Translations under genes and position numbers: made by a program
Assembly: GCA_001800015.1 (NCBI GenBank)
Contig: MGUO01000176.1
Location: 1 to 5,678 of the forward strand
Reading direction: 5' to 3'
From: Elusimicrobia bacterium RIFCSPHIGHO2_02_FULL_57_9
Lineage (GTDB): Bacteria > Elusimicrobiota > Elusimicrobia > UBA1565 > UBA9628
DNA length: 5,678 nucleotides
Shown: one piece after another, positions 1-4,576 of the stretch
Layout of the letters: each line of letters opens with the position of its first letter
How positions within the stretch are numbered: position 1 is the first letter of the stretch
Notes under the pieces: generated by a model
Databases searched by the model: none
What the model was told of the DNA's origin: nothing
Seen by the model: only the letters and a program-made list of their open reading frames with translations

Positions 1-6
1 CGATGA

Positions 7-537
7 TCAGAGGAGTTCCAGTTGGCCGTCCTCATCTTTCTGATGCGCGATATATCTCCTTATGATATCCGCCGTCACTTGGTCTCCCACAGTGCGAAAA
101 AAGTATCCGTCCGCCCAAAATTCGCCGCCCCAGCACACGCGCTCCAGCCACTCGAATTCCCGGAACATCTGGCGGGCCGACAGATTCTTGAATATCTTCA
201 CGGCCTCCGCAATAGAACGTAATTCGAATGGAAGCTCCGCCTCAACGAAAGGCCGTAGCGGGTAGCCCACAGGCAACGCGATCCGGCTATCCGAGATGAG
301 ACTTTGCAGAATGAGGACGGCCGCATCGGCCTTGGCGAAATTCGGGATGAAAACTTCAGGGAGCCACGCGGAATCGACAAAAACCTGCTCGCTGTTGGTT
401 ATGCATTGCAGCGTCACGGGCCACGATATTTGAAAATGTGGTATAAAATAATGAGATTTTTCGGCGGCTGGAACAGCGGGGGCTATGGGTTCATTACAGA
501 CTAAGCCTTGCTGTCTCCGCCAGCTCTCAGTAGGCAT
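7..537 (-). pseudogene. IS200/IS605-type TnpA C-terminal half joined to unrelated N-terminal sequence
   Basis: A 176-codon minus-strand frame. From about residue 108 to the end (bases 7-216) it reads like the C-terminus of an IS200/IS605 Y1 transposase: a helix ending KNLSARQMFREF, then WGGEFWADGYF, RTVGD, and IIRRYIAHQ. Tyr162 sits where the family's DNA-cleaving nucleophile lies (compare the YIENQ of ISHp608 TnpA). The tail GQLELL resembles the QLDLF-like ends of related proteins, so the 3' end seems complete. The HUH metal-binding motif, expected roughly 45 residues before the SAR helix, is missing, and residues 1-107 do not resemble TnpA. Full-length TnpA is about 130-155 aa with HUH near the middle. 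The junction lies near base 217. I interpret this as a transposase remnant fused by rearrangement to other DNA, unable to transpose by itself. The ATG at 537 has a modest AGGA upstream, so a chimeric protein could still be made. The N-terminal part I do not recognise. Confidence 0.65.
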
Positions 538-553
538 TATCCGTTGTTCCTAA

Positions 554-592
554 GGCAAACGGCGCAATAAAATGCGCCGTTTGCCATTTTTA
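554..592 (+). terminator. Strong Rho-independent terminator with no intact gene upstream
   Basis: GGCAAACGGCGCA (554-566) and TGCGCCGTTTGCC (573-585) form a perfect 13-bp stem with a 6-base ATAAAA loop. ATTTTTATT follows on the plus strand. The minus-strand side has no T-run, so it terminates rightward transcription. No recognisable plus-strand gene ends just before it, so it probably belonged to a gene lost in the rearrangement that produced the chimeric transposase ORF. It would also shield the downstream ATPase promoter from read-through. Confidence 0.8.
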
Positions 593-603
593 TTCTTGTT
601 TAA

Positions 604-726
604 CCCCCCTACGCCTTGGCGCATGTGAAACGCGACAAGAAGCGCGGGAATAGCACGGTGACCAACGAGGCCTATAAGATCGCCATCCACCGCGCGGTTT
701 GTGAATCGCGTGGTTGCGACGCCGCA
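604..726 (+). pseudogene. Possible coding remnant, unidentified
   Basis: After the stop at 601-603, the plus frame reads PPYALAHVKRDKKRGNS and continues to about CESRGCDAAN near base 726. Codon third positions are mostly G or C up to about base 720. After that the composition becomes AT-rich and the frame runs into the operator and promoter region. There is no ribosome binding site or convincing start codon. The shift in third-base composition suggests the end of a former gene rather than random sequence, but I do not recognise a family and give no function. The longer frame continuing to 1011 overlaps the ATPase gene and is not real. Confidence 0.2.
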
Positions 727-786
727 AATATAAGCAGATTCCAAAATCTCAGTTTCATAACAAATCGGAGCAGCCCCAACCTGTTA

Positions 787-804
787 TTTTGCGTCAACGC
801 AAAA
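787..804. promoter_or_regulatory. Upstream palindromic operator O1 of the DUF4143 ATPase gene
   Basis: TTTTGCGTCAACGCAAAA has 8-bp inverted arms (TTTTGCGT / ACGCAAAA) around a central CA. It is the exact reverse complement of the site at 819-836. The centre-to-centre distance is 32 bp, close to three helical turns, so bound dimers would lie on the same DNA face. This is the arrangement expected of cooperative operators. The cognate protein is not known. Confidence 0.65.
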
Positions 805-818
805 TTTACCATGGGATT

Positions 819-836
819 TTTTGCGTTGACGCAAAA
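819..836. promoter_or_regulatory. Downstream palindromic operator O2, overlapping the promoter
   Basis: TTTTGCGTTGACGCAAAA has the same 8-bp arms as O1 with the central dinucleotide inverted (TG). It covers the predicted -35 element (821-826), so occupancy should block RNA polymerase. This fits repression, possibly autoregulation through the helix-turn-helix inside the downstream ATPase. That link is inference. Confidence 0.65.
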
Positions 837-849
837 CTTATGGTATCCT
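821..849 (+). promoter_or_regulatory. Promoter of the DUF4143 ATPase gene
   Basis: TTGCGT (821-826), a 17-bp spacer and TATCCT (844-849) form a sigma70-like promoter. Transcription would start at about 856-857, on or next to the ATG at 857. No Shine-Dalgarno sequence precedes that ATG, so a leaderless mRNA is likely. An alternative -35, TTGACG (826-831), pairs only with a poorer -10 (TATCGA, 849-854) that would place the start inside the gene. Confidence 0.5.
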
Positions 850-856
850 ATCGACC

Positions 857-2029
857 ATGCTAAAAGACCGCTATATCAGCACCGACACGCTGGAGGACCT
901 CTCCAAGAAGATGGTTTTCGTGGCAGGTCCACGCCAGATCGGCAAGACGACTTTGGCCAGGGATATCATCGGAGGGCATTTCAAGGAAACCGCCTACTTC
1001 AACTGGGATGATCGGCAACATCGCCGGCAACTCATGTCCGCGAAGTGGCCGGCTGCGGCGCAATTGATCATTTTGGACGAAATACACAAGTTCAAAGGCT
1101 GGAAGGGCTTCCTTAAGGGCCAATACGATACTCAGAAAGACAAATACAGGTTTCTGGTCACAGGAAGCGCGCGCCTGGACGTTTATCGCAAGGGCGGCGA
1201 TTCGCTTCAAGGCCGCTACCACCTCTACCGGCTGCACCCCTTCACCCTGGCGGAGCTGCTCAAACGCAAAGCGAAGATCCAGCCCATGAAGGAACTGCCT
1301 CTGGAAACCGTCCCCGCAGGGAATAATCTGGACCTCCTAGACAAATTCGGAGGATTCCCGGAACCATTCCTGTCCCAGGATGATCGTACGCTGCGGCGCT
1401 GGCACCAAGAGCGCAACGAGCGGCTCTTCCGCGAGGACATCCAGGATGTGGAGGTAATCCGCGACCTCGGCCGCATGAAGATACTGAGCGACATGCTTCC
1501 CGGCAAGGTCGGGGCGCTACTTTCGATCAACGCGATCCGCGAGGACTTGGAAGTGAGCCATCGCACCGTCTCGCACTGGCTGGATATCCTTGAATCGTTC
1601 TACTATCACTTCCGCATCCATCCCTACTCGCGCTCCGCCTTTCGGGCGCTCAAGAAGATTCCCAAGCTCTATCTGTGGGACTGGTCCGAAGTTGATGATG
1701 ACGCGGCGCGTTTTGAGAACCTCATCGCTTCGCATCTCCTGAAGATGGTGCACTGGCTGCAAGATCGCGAAGGCTACAAGGCTGGGATTCACTTCCTGCG
1801 AGATGACACCAAGAGAGAAGTGGATTTTCTCGTCACTTCTGATGGGAAGCCTTGGTTCGCGGTCGAGGTCAAAACCCAAGACCAGGAGGTATCCTCCAAC
1901 CTACGCTACTTCCGGGAGAAGCTCAACATCCCATTCAGCTACCAGGTGCTCAAGAAATCCGGGGTCGACATGTTCAACAATGGCGTCCGGGTCGTTTCGG
2001 CGGACAAGCTGCTTGCGGCTCTGGTGTAA
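857..2029 (+). CDS. AAA-type ATPase with C-terminal DUF4143 nuclease-like domain
   Basis: The product is 390 aa, normal for the ATP-binding/DUF4143 family. Visible in order are Walker A GPRQIGKTT (24-32), Walker B LIILDEIHK (70-78, D74/E75), a sensor-like VTGSARL (101-107), and the family signature GRYHLYRLHPFTLAEL (119-134). A helix-turn-helix, INAIREDLEVSHRTVSHWL, spans about 224-242. A C-terminal PD-(D/E)XK-like fold has E287 in RFENLIASHL, D323 in REVDFLV and E337/K339 in AVEVKT. All nuclease-type residues are present, so it may be catalytically active. The biological role of the family is poorly defined; members are common in accessory regions and have been linked loosely to DNA transactions and stress. 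The ATG at 857 is chosen because the family N-terminus fits and the promoter starts there. A truncated exonuclease begins 14 bp after the stop. The two palindromes upstream imply tight control. Confidence 0.93.
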   Translation: MLKDRYISTDTLEDLSKKMVFVAGPRQIGKTTLARDIIGGHFKETAYFNWDDRQHRRQLMSAKWPAAAQLIILDEIHKFKGWKGFLKGQYDTQKDKYRFLVTGSARLDVYRKGGDSLQGRYHLYRLHPFTLAELLKRKAKIQPMKELPLETVPAGNNLDLLDKFGGFPEPFLSQDDRTLRRWHQERNERLFREDIQDVEVIRDLGRMKILSDMLPGKVGALLSINAIREDLEVSHRTVSHWLDILESFYYHFRIHPYSRSAFRALKKIPKLYLWDWSEVDDDAARFENLIASHLLKMVHWLQDREGYKAGIHFLRDDTKREVDFLVTSDGKPWFAVEVKTQDQEVSSNLRYFREKLNIPFSYQVLKKSGVDMFNNGVRVVSADKLLAALV

Positions 2030-2043
2030 CCGTAGGACGGATT

Positions 2044-2202
2044 ATGAAACTGAATAACGAGTTGGTCATCTTCGACCTGGAAGCGACATCCAACCAGGAG
2101 GACGCCGACGAAAGGCCAGCGGCCCAGACGAACAACTTCATCATCGAGATCGGCGCAGCCCTCTTGGACCGACCTCAATCAATATCGAAAGGCTTGGTAT
2201 AA
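2044..2202 (+). pseudogene. Truncated DEDDh 3'-5' exonuclease, N-terminal fragment
   Basis: The fragment has 52 codons from an ATG preceded by AGGA (2034-2037) at good spacing, 14 bp after the ATPase stop, so it would be in the same operon. Residues ELVIFDLEAT carry motif I of the RNase T/DnaQ-type exonuclease fold (D11, E13), and IIEIGAALLDR (about 34-44) matches the next strand of the family. Complete members are roughly 180-200 aa with motifs II and III further on. Here the match stops after LDR, followed by PQSISKGLV and a stop. No later motif appears in any forward frame to 2440. The 3' part has therefore been replaced by unrelated sequence near base 2176. It cannot be an active nuclease. 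The insert between the LEAT and IIEIG segments is of normal length for the family. Confidence 0.7.
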
Positions 2203-2440
2203 AGATAGATTAATGGGCACGCAATGAAAAAATTGGCGGCACGGCTAACGGCTACGGCACAACAAAAACAACGACAGCCAACAGCGTCTCCAACAACAAA
2301 CGGCATCTCTCGGAGATGTCTAAACAGCGACAAACAACGGAGGAACGGCTACAACAACGGACTTATTCCTTCGGTAACATTCTCAGATGAGTTGACGGGG
2401 GACACACGCTAGACAGACTCGCTAGAAGTTTTCCGATTAT
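2203..2440. other. Gene-free A/C-rich junction sequence
   Basis: No gene is supported here. Up to 2226 an overlapping plus frame reads DLNQYRKAWYKDRLMGTQ and then stops; it may be the tail of a lost gene. From about 2225 to 2365 the plus strand is poor in T and rich in AAC and CGGC repeats (CGGCTAACGGCTACGGC, CGGCTACAACAACGG). It contains a small hairpin, CATCTC-TCG-GAGATG (2304-2318). The 62-codon frame at 2224-2412 has low-complexity composition and no recognisable motif. GTTGACGGGGGACACACG (2391-2408) resembles ends of some REP-like or insertion elements, but I see no partner copy. Confidence 0.4.
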
Positions 2441-2447
2441 TTTGTTG

Positions 2448-2453
2448 TAAAAT
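2448..2453 (+). promoter_or_regulatory. Probable -10 box of the tRNA-Val promoter
   Basis: TAAAAT, five of six consensus bases, lies so that transcription would begin at about 2459-2461, just before the tRNA 5' end at 2464. The surrounding sequence is AT-rich. I cannot identify a convincing -35 at 16-18 bp. Confidence 0.4.
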
Positions 2454-2463
2454 AGCCCTATCG

Positions 2464-2535
2464 GGGCCGTTAGCTCAGCGGTAGAGCGTTCGCCTTACAC
2501 GCGAAATGTCGCAGGTTCGAATCCTGCACGGCCCA
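2464..2535 (+). tRNA. tRNA-Val, anticodon UAC
   Basis: A complete cloverleaf is visible. The acceptor GGGCCGT (2464-2470) pairs with ACGGCCC (2528-2534), with discriminator A2535. The D arm is GCTC/GAGC with loop AGCGGTA. The anticodon stem TTCGC/GCGAA encloses loop CTTACAC, with anticodon TAC at 2496-2498. The variable loop has five bases. The T arm is GCAGG/CCTGC with loop TTCGAAT. UAC reads valine codons. The CCA end is not encoded. There is no terminator between it and the receiver gene 31 bp downstream, so read-through into that gene is possible. Confidence 0.97.
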
Positions 2536-2566
2536 AATTGGATTAGAACCTGCAACTATTAAGCTG

Positions 2567-2974
2567 ATGCCCAATATTCTGGTTGTAGACGACGACAGAC
2601 AAATCGTTGACCTTGTTACGGAATATCTTGCCGGCGAGGGTTATACCGTCATTGGGGTTACGGAAGTCCATGTGGCGCTCAACAAAGCGAGCAAATTCAA
2701 GCCCGATCTGGTGATTCTTGACTATCACATGCCCGGGGGAGGCGGGCTTGAATTGCTCAAGAACCTGCGTCAGTTGACCCTAACCGAGGATGTCCCGGTG
2801 CTTTTTTTAAGCGCCACCCCTAAGTACGAAATCCTTTACAACGTAATTGATACGCCGCTGGTTGCCTTTCTGGAGAAGCCGATCGATTTCGATAAATTGA
2901 ACAACGCCATTTTGGAGCTGCTGAACGAAAGCGGCGCCGGCCCGGATGCAAACCTTCCCCTAATAATAGACTGA
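2567..2974 (+). CDS. Receiver-only response regulator (CheY-like)
   Basis: The 135-aa product consists of one receiver domain and a short C-terminal tail. The acidic pocket is D8-D9 (with D10) in ILVVDDDRQ. The phosphoacceptor is D52 in VILDYHMPG. The conserved hydroxyl residue is Ser82 in LFLSATP, with F101 and K104 in FLEKP. It lacks an output domain, so it would act in a phosphorelay or by protein-protein contact in the cytoplasm, after phosphorylation by a histidine kinase not present here. The ATG at 2567 gives the family's usual N-terminus. The Shine-Dalgarno sequence is weak. It begins 31 bp after tRNA-Val and may depend on the tRNA promoter. Its stop codon (2972-2974) touches the left end of the inverted-repeat element. 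The partner kinase and target cannot be named. Confidence 0.93.
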   Translation: MPNILVVDDDRQIVDLVTEYLAGEGYTVIGVTEVHVALNKASKFKPDLVILDYHMPGGGGLELLKNLRQLTLTEDVPVLFLSATPKYEILYNVIDTPLVAFLEKPIDFDKLNNAILELLNESGAGPDANLPLIID

Positions 2975-3002
2975 CCCCCCGGACTTTTGAAAGCCCCGGA
3001 AA
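2975..3002 (+). repeat. Left terminal inverted repeat
   Basis: It begins CCCCCCGGACTTTTGAAAGC and ends CCCCGGAAA. It pairs with 3383-3410 with mismatches only at 2977/3408 and 2996/3389. Its core is itself nearly dyadic (CTTT-TG-AAAG), which could help a transposase recognise it. It also starts directly after the receiver gene's stop codon. Confidence 0.8.
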
Positions 3003-3043
3003 ATTGAGCGGCCATGGAGTTGGGAAGTCCATGGCGATCAATT
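3002..3043 (-). terminator. Hairpin at the left end of the element, possible minus-strand terminator
   Basis: GCCATGGA (3011-3018) and TCCATGGC (3028-3035) form an 8-bp stem with a 9-base loop. AATTGA/TCAATT (3002-3007 and 3038-3043) extends it across a small internal bulge. Read on the minus strand it follows the transposase fragment's stop and ends in only four Ts, so termination would be weak. A run of seven As lies on the plus-strand 3' side. It may instead be a structural part of the element. Confidence 0.3.
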
Positions 3044-3398
3044 AAAAAAATCTGCCCAGCGTCAATTTCGGGGGTTTTGCAAAACGCAGACTTAAGATCT
3101 TTTCAAGCTTCCGCATAATAAGACGCATCTTTTCAGTCTCCCCTTTGCGAACAAGCTCGGCCAGTAATACCCCGACCCAGATTTCTTGATAGCCGGGCAC
3201 CAACAGCGTCTCTTTGACCCTCAGATTATGAAGACGCACCTGGCCCTTGCCAGGCAGGGGCCTAATTTTTCTGCGGGAGCGGTATTTGGCATAGGAAGTC
3301 GAATCAATGATGAGCACCATCTTGCCTTGGTATTTGAAGAATCGTCGCCTCCCATGCCTTTGAGGGTGTTGATGATGCAGGCTTTCCGAGGCTTTCAA
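3042..3398 (-). pseudogene. Probable DDE transposase fragment inside the inverted-repeat element
   Basis: The frame has 118 codons, and its TTG start lies inside the right terminal repeat. The most protein-like stretch is MVLIIDSTSYAKYRSR (from Met27), followed by PLPGKGQVRLHN and VPGYQEIWVGVLLAEL. A hydrophobic strand ending in D-x-T followed by a basic segment, then a second strand, is typical of the first catalytic aspartate region of DDE insertion-sequence transposases. The later D and E motifs are absent and the frame ends LGRFF at 3042, far short of a normal length of over 300 aa. The N-terminal 26 codons look less natural. An alternative frame reading CIINTLKGMGG just before 3350 suggests a frameshift there. 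I infer a decayed internal piece of the parent transposase. The family assignment is tentative because I cannot search for it. Confidence 0.45.
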
Positions 3399-3410
3399 AA
3401 GTCCGGGAGG
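3383..3410 (-). repeat. Right terminal inverted repeat
   Basis: It contains GGCTTTCAAAAGTCCGGG (3390-3407), the exact reverse complement of 2978-2995. Including the flanks, 26 of 28 positions match. The possible TTG start of the minus-strand frame lies inside it. The promoter of the secreted-protein gene begins 12 bp outside. Confidence 0.8.
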
Positions 3411-3421
3411 ACGATAACCCC

Positions 3422-3449
3422 TTGAAAAAAAGGGGAAATCCGTTATCCT
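3422..3449 (+). promoter_or_regulatory. Promoter of the secreted-protein gene
   Basis: TTGAAA (3422-3427), a 16-bp spacer and TATCCT (3444-3449) form a sigma70-like promoter. It would start transcription near 3456 and give a leader of about 23 nt with a good ribosome binding site. The -10 hexamer is identical to that of the ATPase promoter. The right end of the inverted-repeat element lies immediately upstream. Confidence 0.5.
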
Positions 3450-3469
3450 ATATCCAGGCTTTAAGCCCT

Positions 3470-3474
3470 GGAGG
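3470..3474 (+). promoter_or_regulatory. Ribosome binding site fixing the start at 3479
   Basis: GGAGG, four bases before the ATG at 3479, selects this start over the in-frame TTG at 3422. That TTG has no ribosome binding site and lies in the predicted -35 box. The 3479 start also places a signal peptide at the N-terminus. Confidence 0.75.
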
Positions 3475-3478
3475 AAAC

Positions 3479-4066
3479 ATGAGGCATATGCTATTGACGG
3501 CCTTGTTGGCGGCCGGGGTGGTGTCGGCCAAGGATAAAAGCGATTCAGGGACCTTCTGCGACAAAGGCGATCAGAAGTGCTTGGGAAATTTGCAAAGCTT
3601 TAATCGCAATATCGAGGAATATAAGAAGCAGCAGGCGGAAGAAAGCATCGTGCGTGATTTGCAGCGTCAGATGGATTCCGAGAATGTTCTGGCTAATGAT
3701 TTGCGGGCTGTTCTCAAGGCGCTGGAGTCCGGCAAGAGTTATATTTCAATCAATGAGGATGGTATTTCAGTGGCTGAGAATAAGGGCTTTTTCAATGTGC
3801 TTGGTTCGGATAAAAAAACATTGCTTTTAAACGCCGATGATTTAAATAAGGGTGGTTTTATCAAAACCAAGCGCCCACGCGGCAATCTGTTCGACTCCTT
3901 CATGCGCGCCGGCGCTTCTGTCCTTAAAGAACACGTGGTCGAGGCCTTGGACAGGTTATCCAAGCAGCGCGATATTCGCTCGGCGCAGGCGCAGGATCTC
4001 GGATTGCCGGAGTACCGGGAAAGCTCGGAGTTTCGCGCTCCGGCGGGCCCCGGCTTAACTCGTTAG
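3479..4066 (+). CDS. Secreted or periplasmic protein of unknown family
   Basis: The product is 195 aa. It begins with a classic Sec signal peptide, MRHMLLTALLAAGVVSA, with likely cleavage after Ala17 (VSA then KDK). There is no lipobox cysteine, so it is not a typical lipoprotein. The mature protein starts with a polar segment holding two cysteines seven residues apart (C27, C34, in FCDKGDQKC), a plausible disulfide in the periplasm. Residues about 38-85 are charged and rich in Q, E, K and L (EEYKKQQAEESIVRDLQRQM), suggesting a long helix or coiled coil. A middle part (86-130) looks strand-rich (SYISINEDGISV, KTLLLNADDL). The C-terminus is basic and ends in a flexible Pro/Gly tail. I do not recognise a family. 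It has its own promoter and a strong ribosome binding site. No clear terminator follows, and 120 bp separate it from the next receiver gene. Confidence 0.8.
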   Translation: MRHMLLTALLAAGVVSAKDKSDSGTFCDKGDQKCLGNLQSFNRNIEEYKKQQAEESIVRDLQRQMDSENVLANDLRAVLKALESGKSYISINEDGISVAENKGFFNVLGSDKKTLLLNADDLNKGGFIKTKRPRGNLFDSFMRAGASVLKEHVVEALDRLSKQRDIRSAQAQDLGLPEYRESSEFRAPAGPGLTR

Positions 4067-4147
4067 GTGTTTTTCCGCGCGCCATCCAACCCAAATAGCC
4101 TCTTCCGGGCTACAAAACATTACGTGATCTTTTGGGAAACGGTTTTC

Positions 4148-4177
4148 TTGACAGTTCAAAGATGGAATTGATATTGT
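4148..4177 (+). promoter_or_regulatory. Possible promoter before the second receiver gene
   Basis: A perfect TTGACA (4148-4153) is followed at 16-18 bp by the weaker -10 candidates GATATT (4170-4175) or TATTGT (4172-4177). Either would start transcription at about 4182-4184, on top of or just after the ribosome binding site at 4178-4183. That is awkward, so the assignment is uncertain. Confidence 0.3.
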
Positions 4178-4186
4178 GGGAGGACC

Positions 4187-4567
4187 ATGGCAAAGAAAGT
4201 TCTAGCGATCGATGACGAGCCGGAAATGCTGACCCTGATCAAGCACACCCTTGAGCGCGGGGGATTCGTGGTGTCCACGTGCGATAGCGGGCGATACGCC
4301 TGGGATGAGCTGATGAAGATAAAGCCCGATTTGCTGATTCTCGACGTCATGCTGCCCGGCATAGACGGCTATTCCCTGCAGCTTAAGATTTCCCAGGATC
4401 CTGCGACCAAGCTGATGCCTATCATCGTGTTGACCGCCCTGGAGCCCTCCAAGACTTTGTTCCAGAAATTCCCCCAAGTCGTCGGCTTTATGACCAAGCC
4501 GTTTAAGCCCGAGGATTTGCTTCAAGCCGCGCACAACGCGTTCGGACGATCGGCTCCCGCCGGCTAG
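4187..4567 (+). CDS. Receiver-only response regulator (CheY-like), linked to fixC
   Basis: The 126-aa product is a single receiver domain with all key residues: D9-D10 in AIDDEP, phosphoacceptor D53 in LILDVMLPGIDG, T83 in IVLTALEP, and F101 and K104 in FMTKPF. No output domain follows. It ends RSAPAG shortly after the last helix. The ATG at 4187 has GGGAGG (4178-4183) at ideal spacing. It differs from the receiver at 2567 in having the usual Thr rather than Ser and in its sequence generally, so the two are not a recent duplication. The FixC-like gene starts 9 bases after its stop, so the two are probably co-transcribed. I infer, without direct evidence, that it could signal respiratory or redox state or modulate a partner of that operon. 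The cognate kinase is outside the window. Confidence 0.94.
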   Translation: MAKKVLAIDDEPEMLTLIKHTLERGGFVVSTCDSGRYAWDELMKIKPDLLILDVMLPGIDGYSLQLKISQDPATKLMPIIVLTALEPSKTLFQKFPQVVGFMTKPFKPEDLLQAAHNAFGRSAPAG

Positions 4568-4576
4568 TTCCTTTTT

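Larger units (their letters stand above)
2975..3410. mobile_element. MITE-like inverted-repeat element (about 436 bp)
   Basis: The segment is bounded by 28-bp inverted repeats (2975-3002 and 3383-3410) matching at 26 of 28 positions. A core of 18 consecutive bases pairs perfectly (2978-2995 with 3390-3407). The inside holds a minus-strand frame resembling part of a DDE transposase, too short to be a complete one, and an internal hairpin next to the left end. This is the layout of a deletion derivative of an insertion sequence. It sits exactly between the stop codon of the receiver gene and the promoter of the secreted-protein gene. I could not find a clear target-site duplication: the flanks read CTGA on the left and ACGA on the right. 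The exact outer borders and the family are therefore open. Confidence 0.6.

Noticed and set aside
304..504. 66-codon plus-strand frame opposite the transposase chimera
   Set aside because: No ribosome binding site and no recognisable motif; it is most simply the antisense of the minus-strand frame.
217..537. PIN-domain toxin in the N-terminal part of the chimeric frame
   Set aside because: Only a faint VDS and ALPVG pattern is present. The set of acidic residues expected of a PIN nuclease cannot be placed.
616..1011. 131-codon plus-strand frame overlapping the start of the ATPase gene
   Set aside because: It runs through the operators and promoter and overlaps 155 bases of a well-supported gene in another frame. 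It has no ribosome binding site; only the first part to about 726 has coding-like composition.
2224..2412. 62-codon plus-strand frame in the A/C-rich tract
   Set aside because: The Q/T/N-rich composition follows from the low-complexity DNA, and there is no ribosome binding site or motif.
2971..3414. Target-site duplication flanking the inverted-repeat element
   Set aside because: The flanking bases CTGA and ACGA do not match, and no shifted border gives a convincing direct repeat.
3422..3478. Upstream TTG start for the secreted protein
   Set aside because: It would bury the signal peptide behind 19 residues, has no ribosome binding site, and coincides with the -35 box. The ATG at 3479 has GGAGG.
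4096..4112. TAGCC-GGCTA hairpin after the secreted-protein gene
   Set aside because: The stem is only 5 bp and no T-run follows, so it is not a credible terminator.
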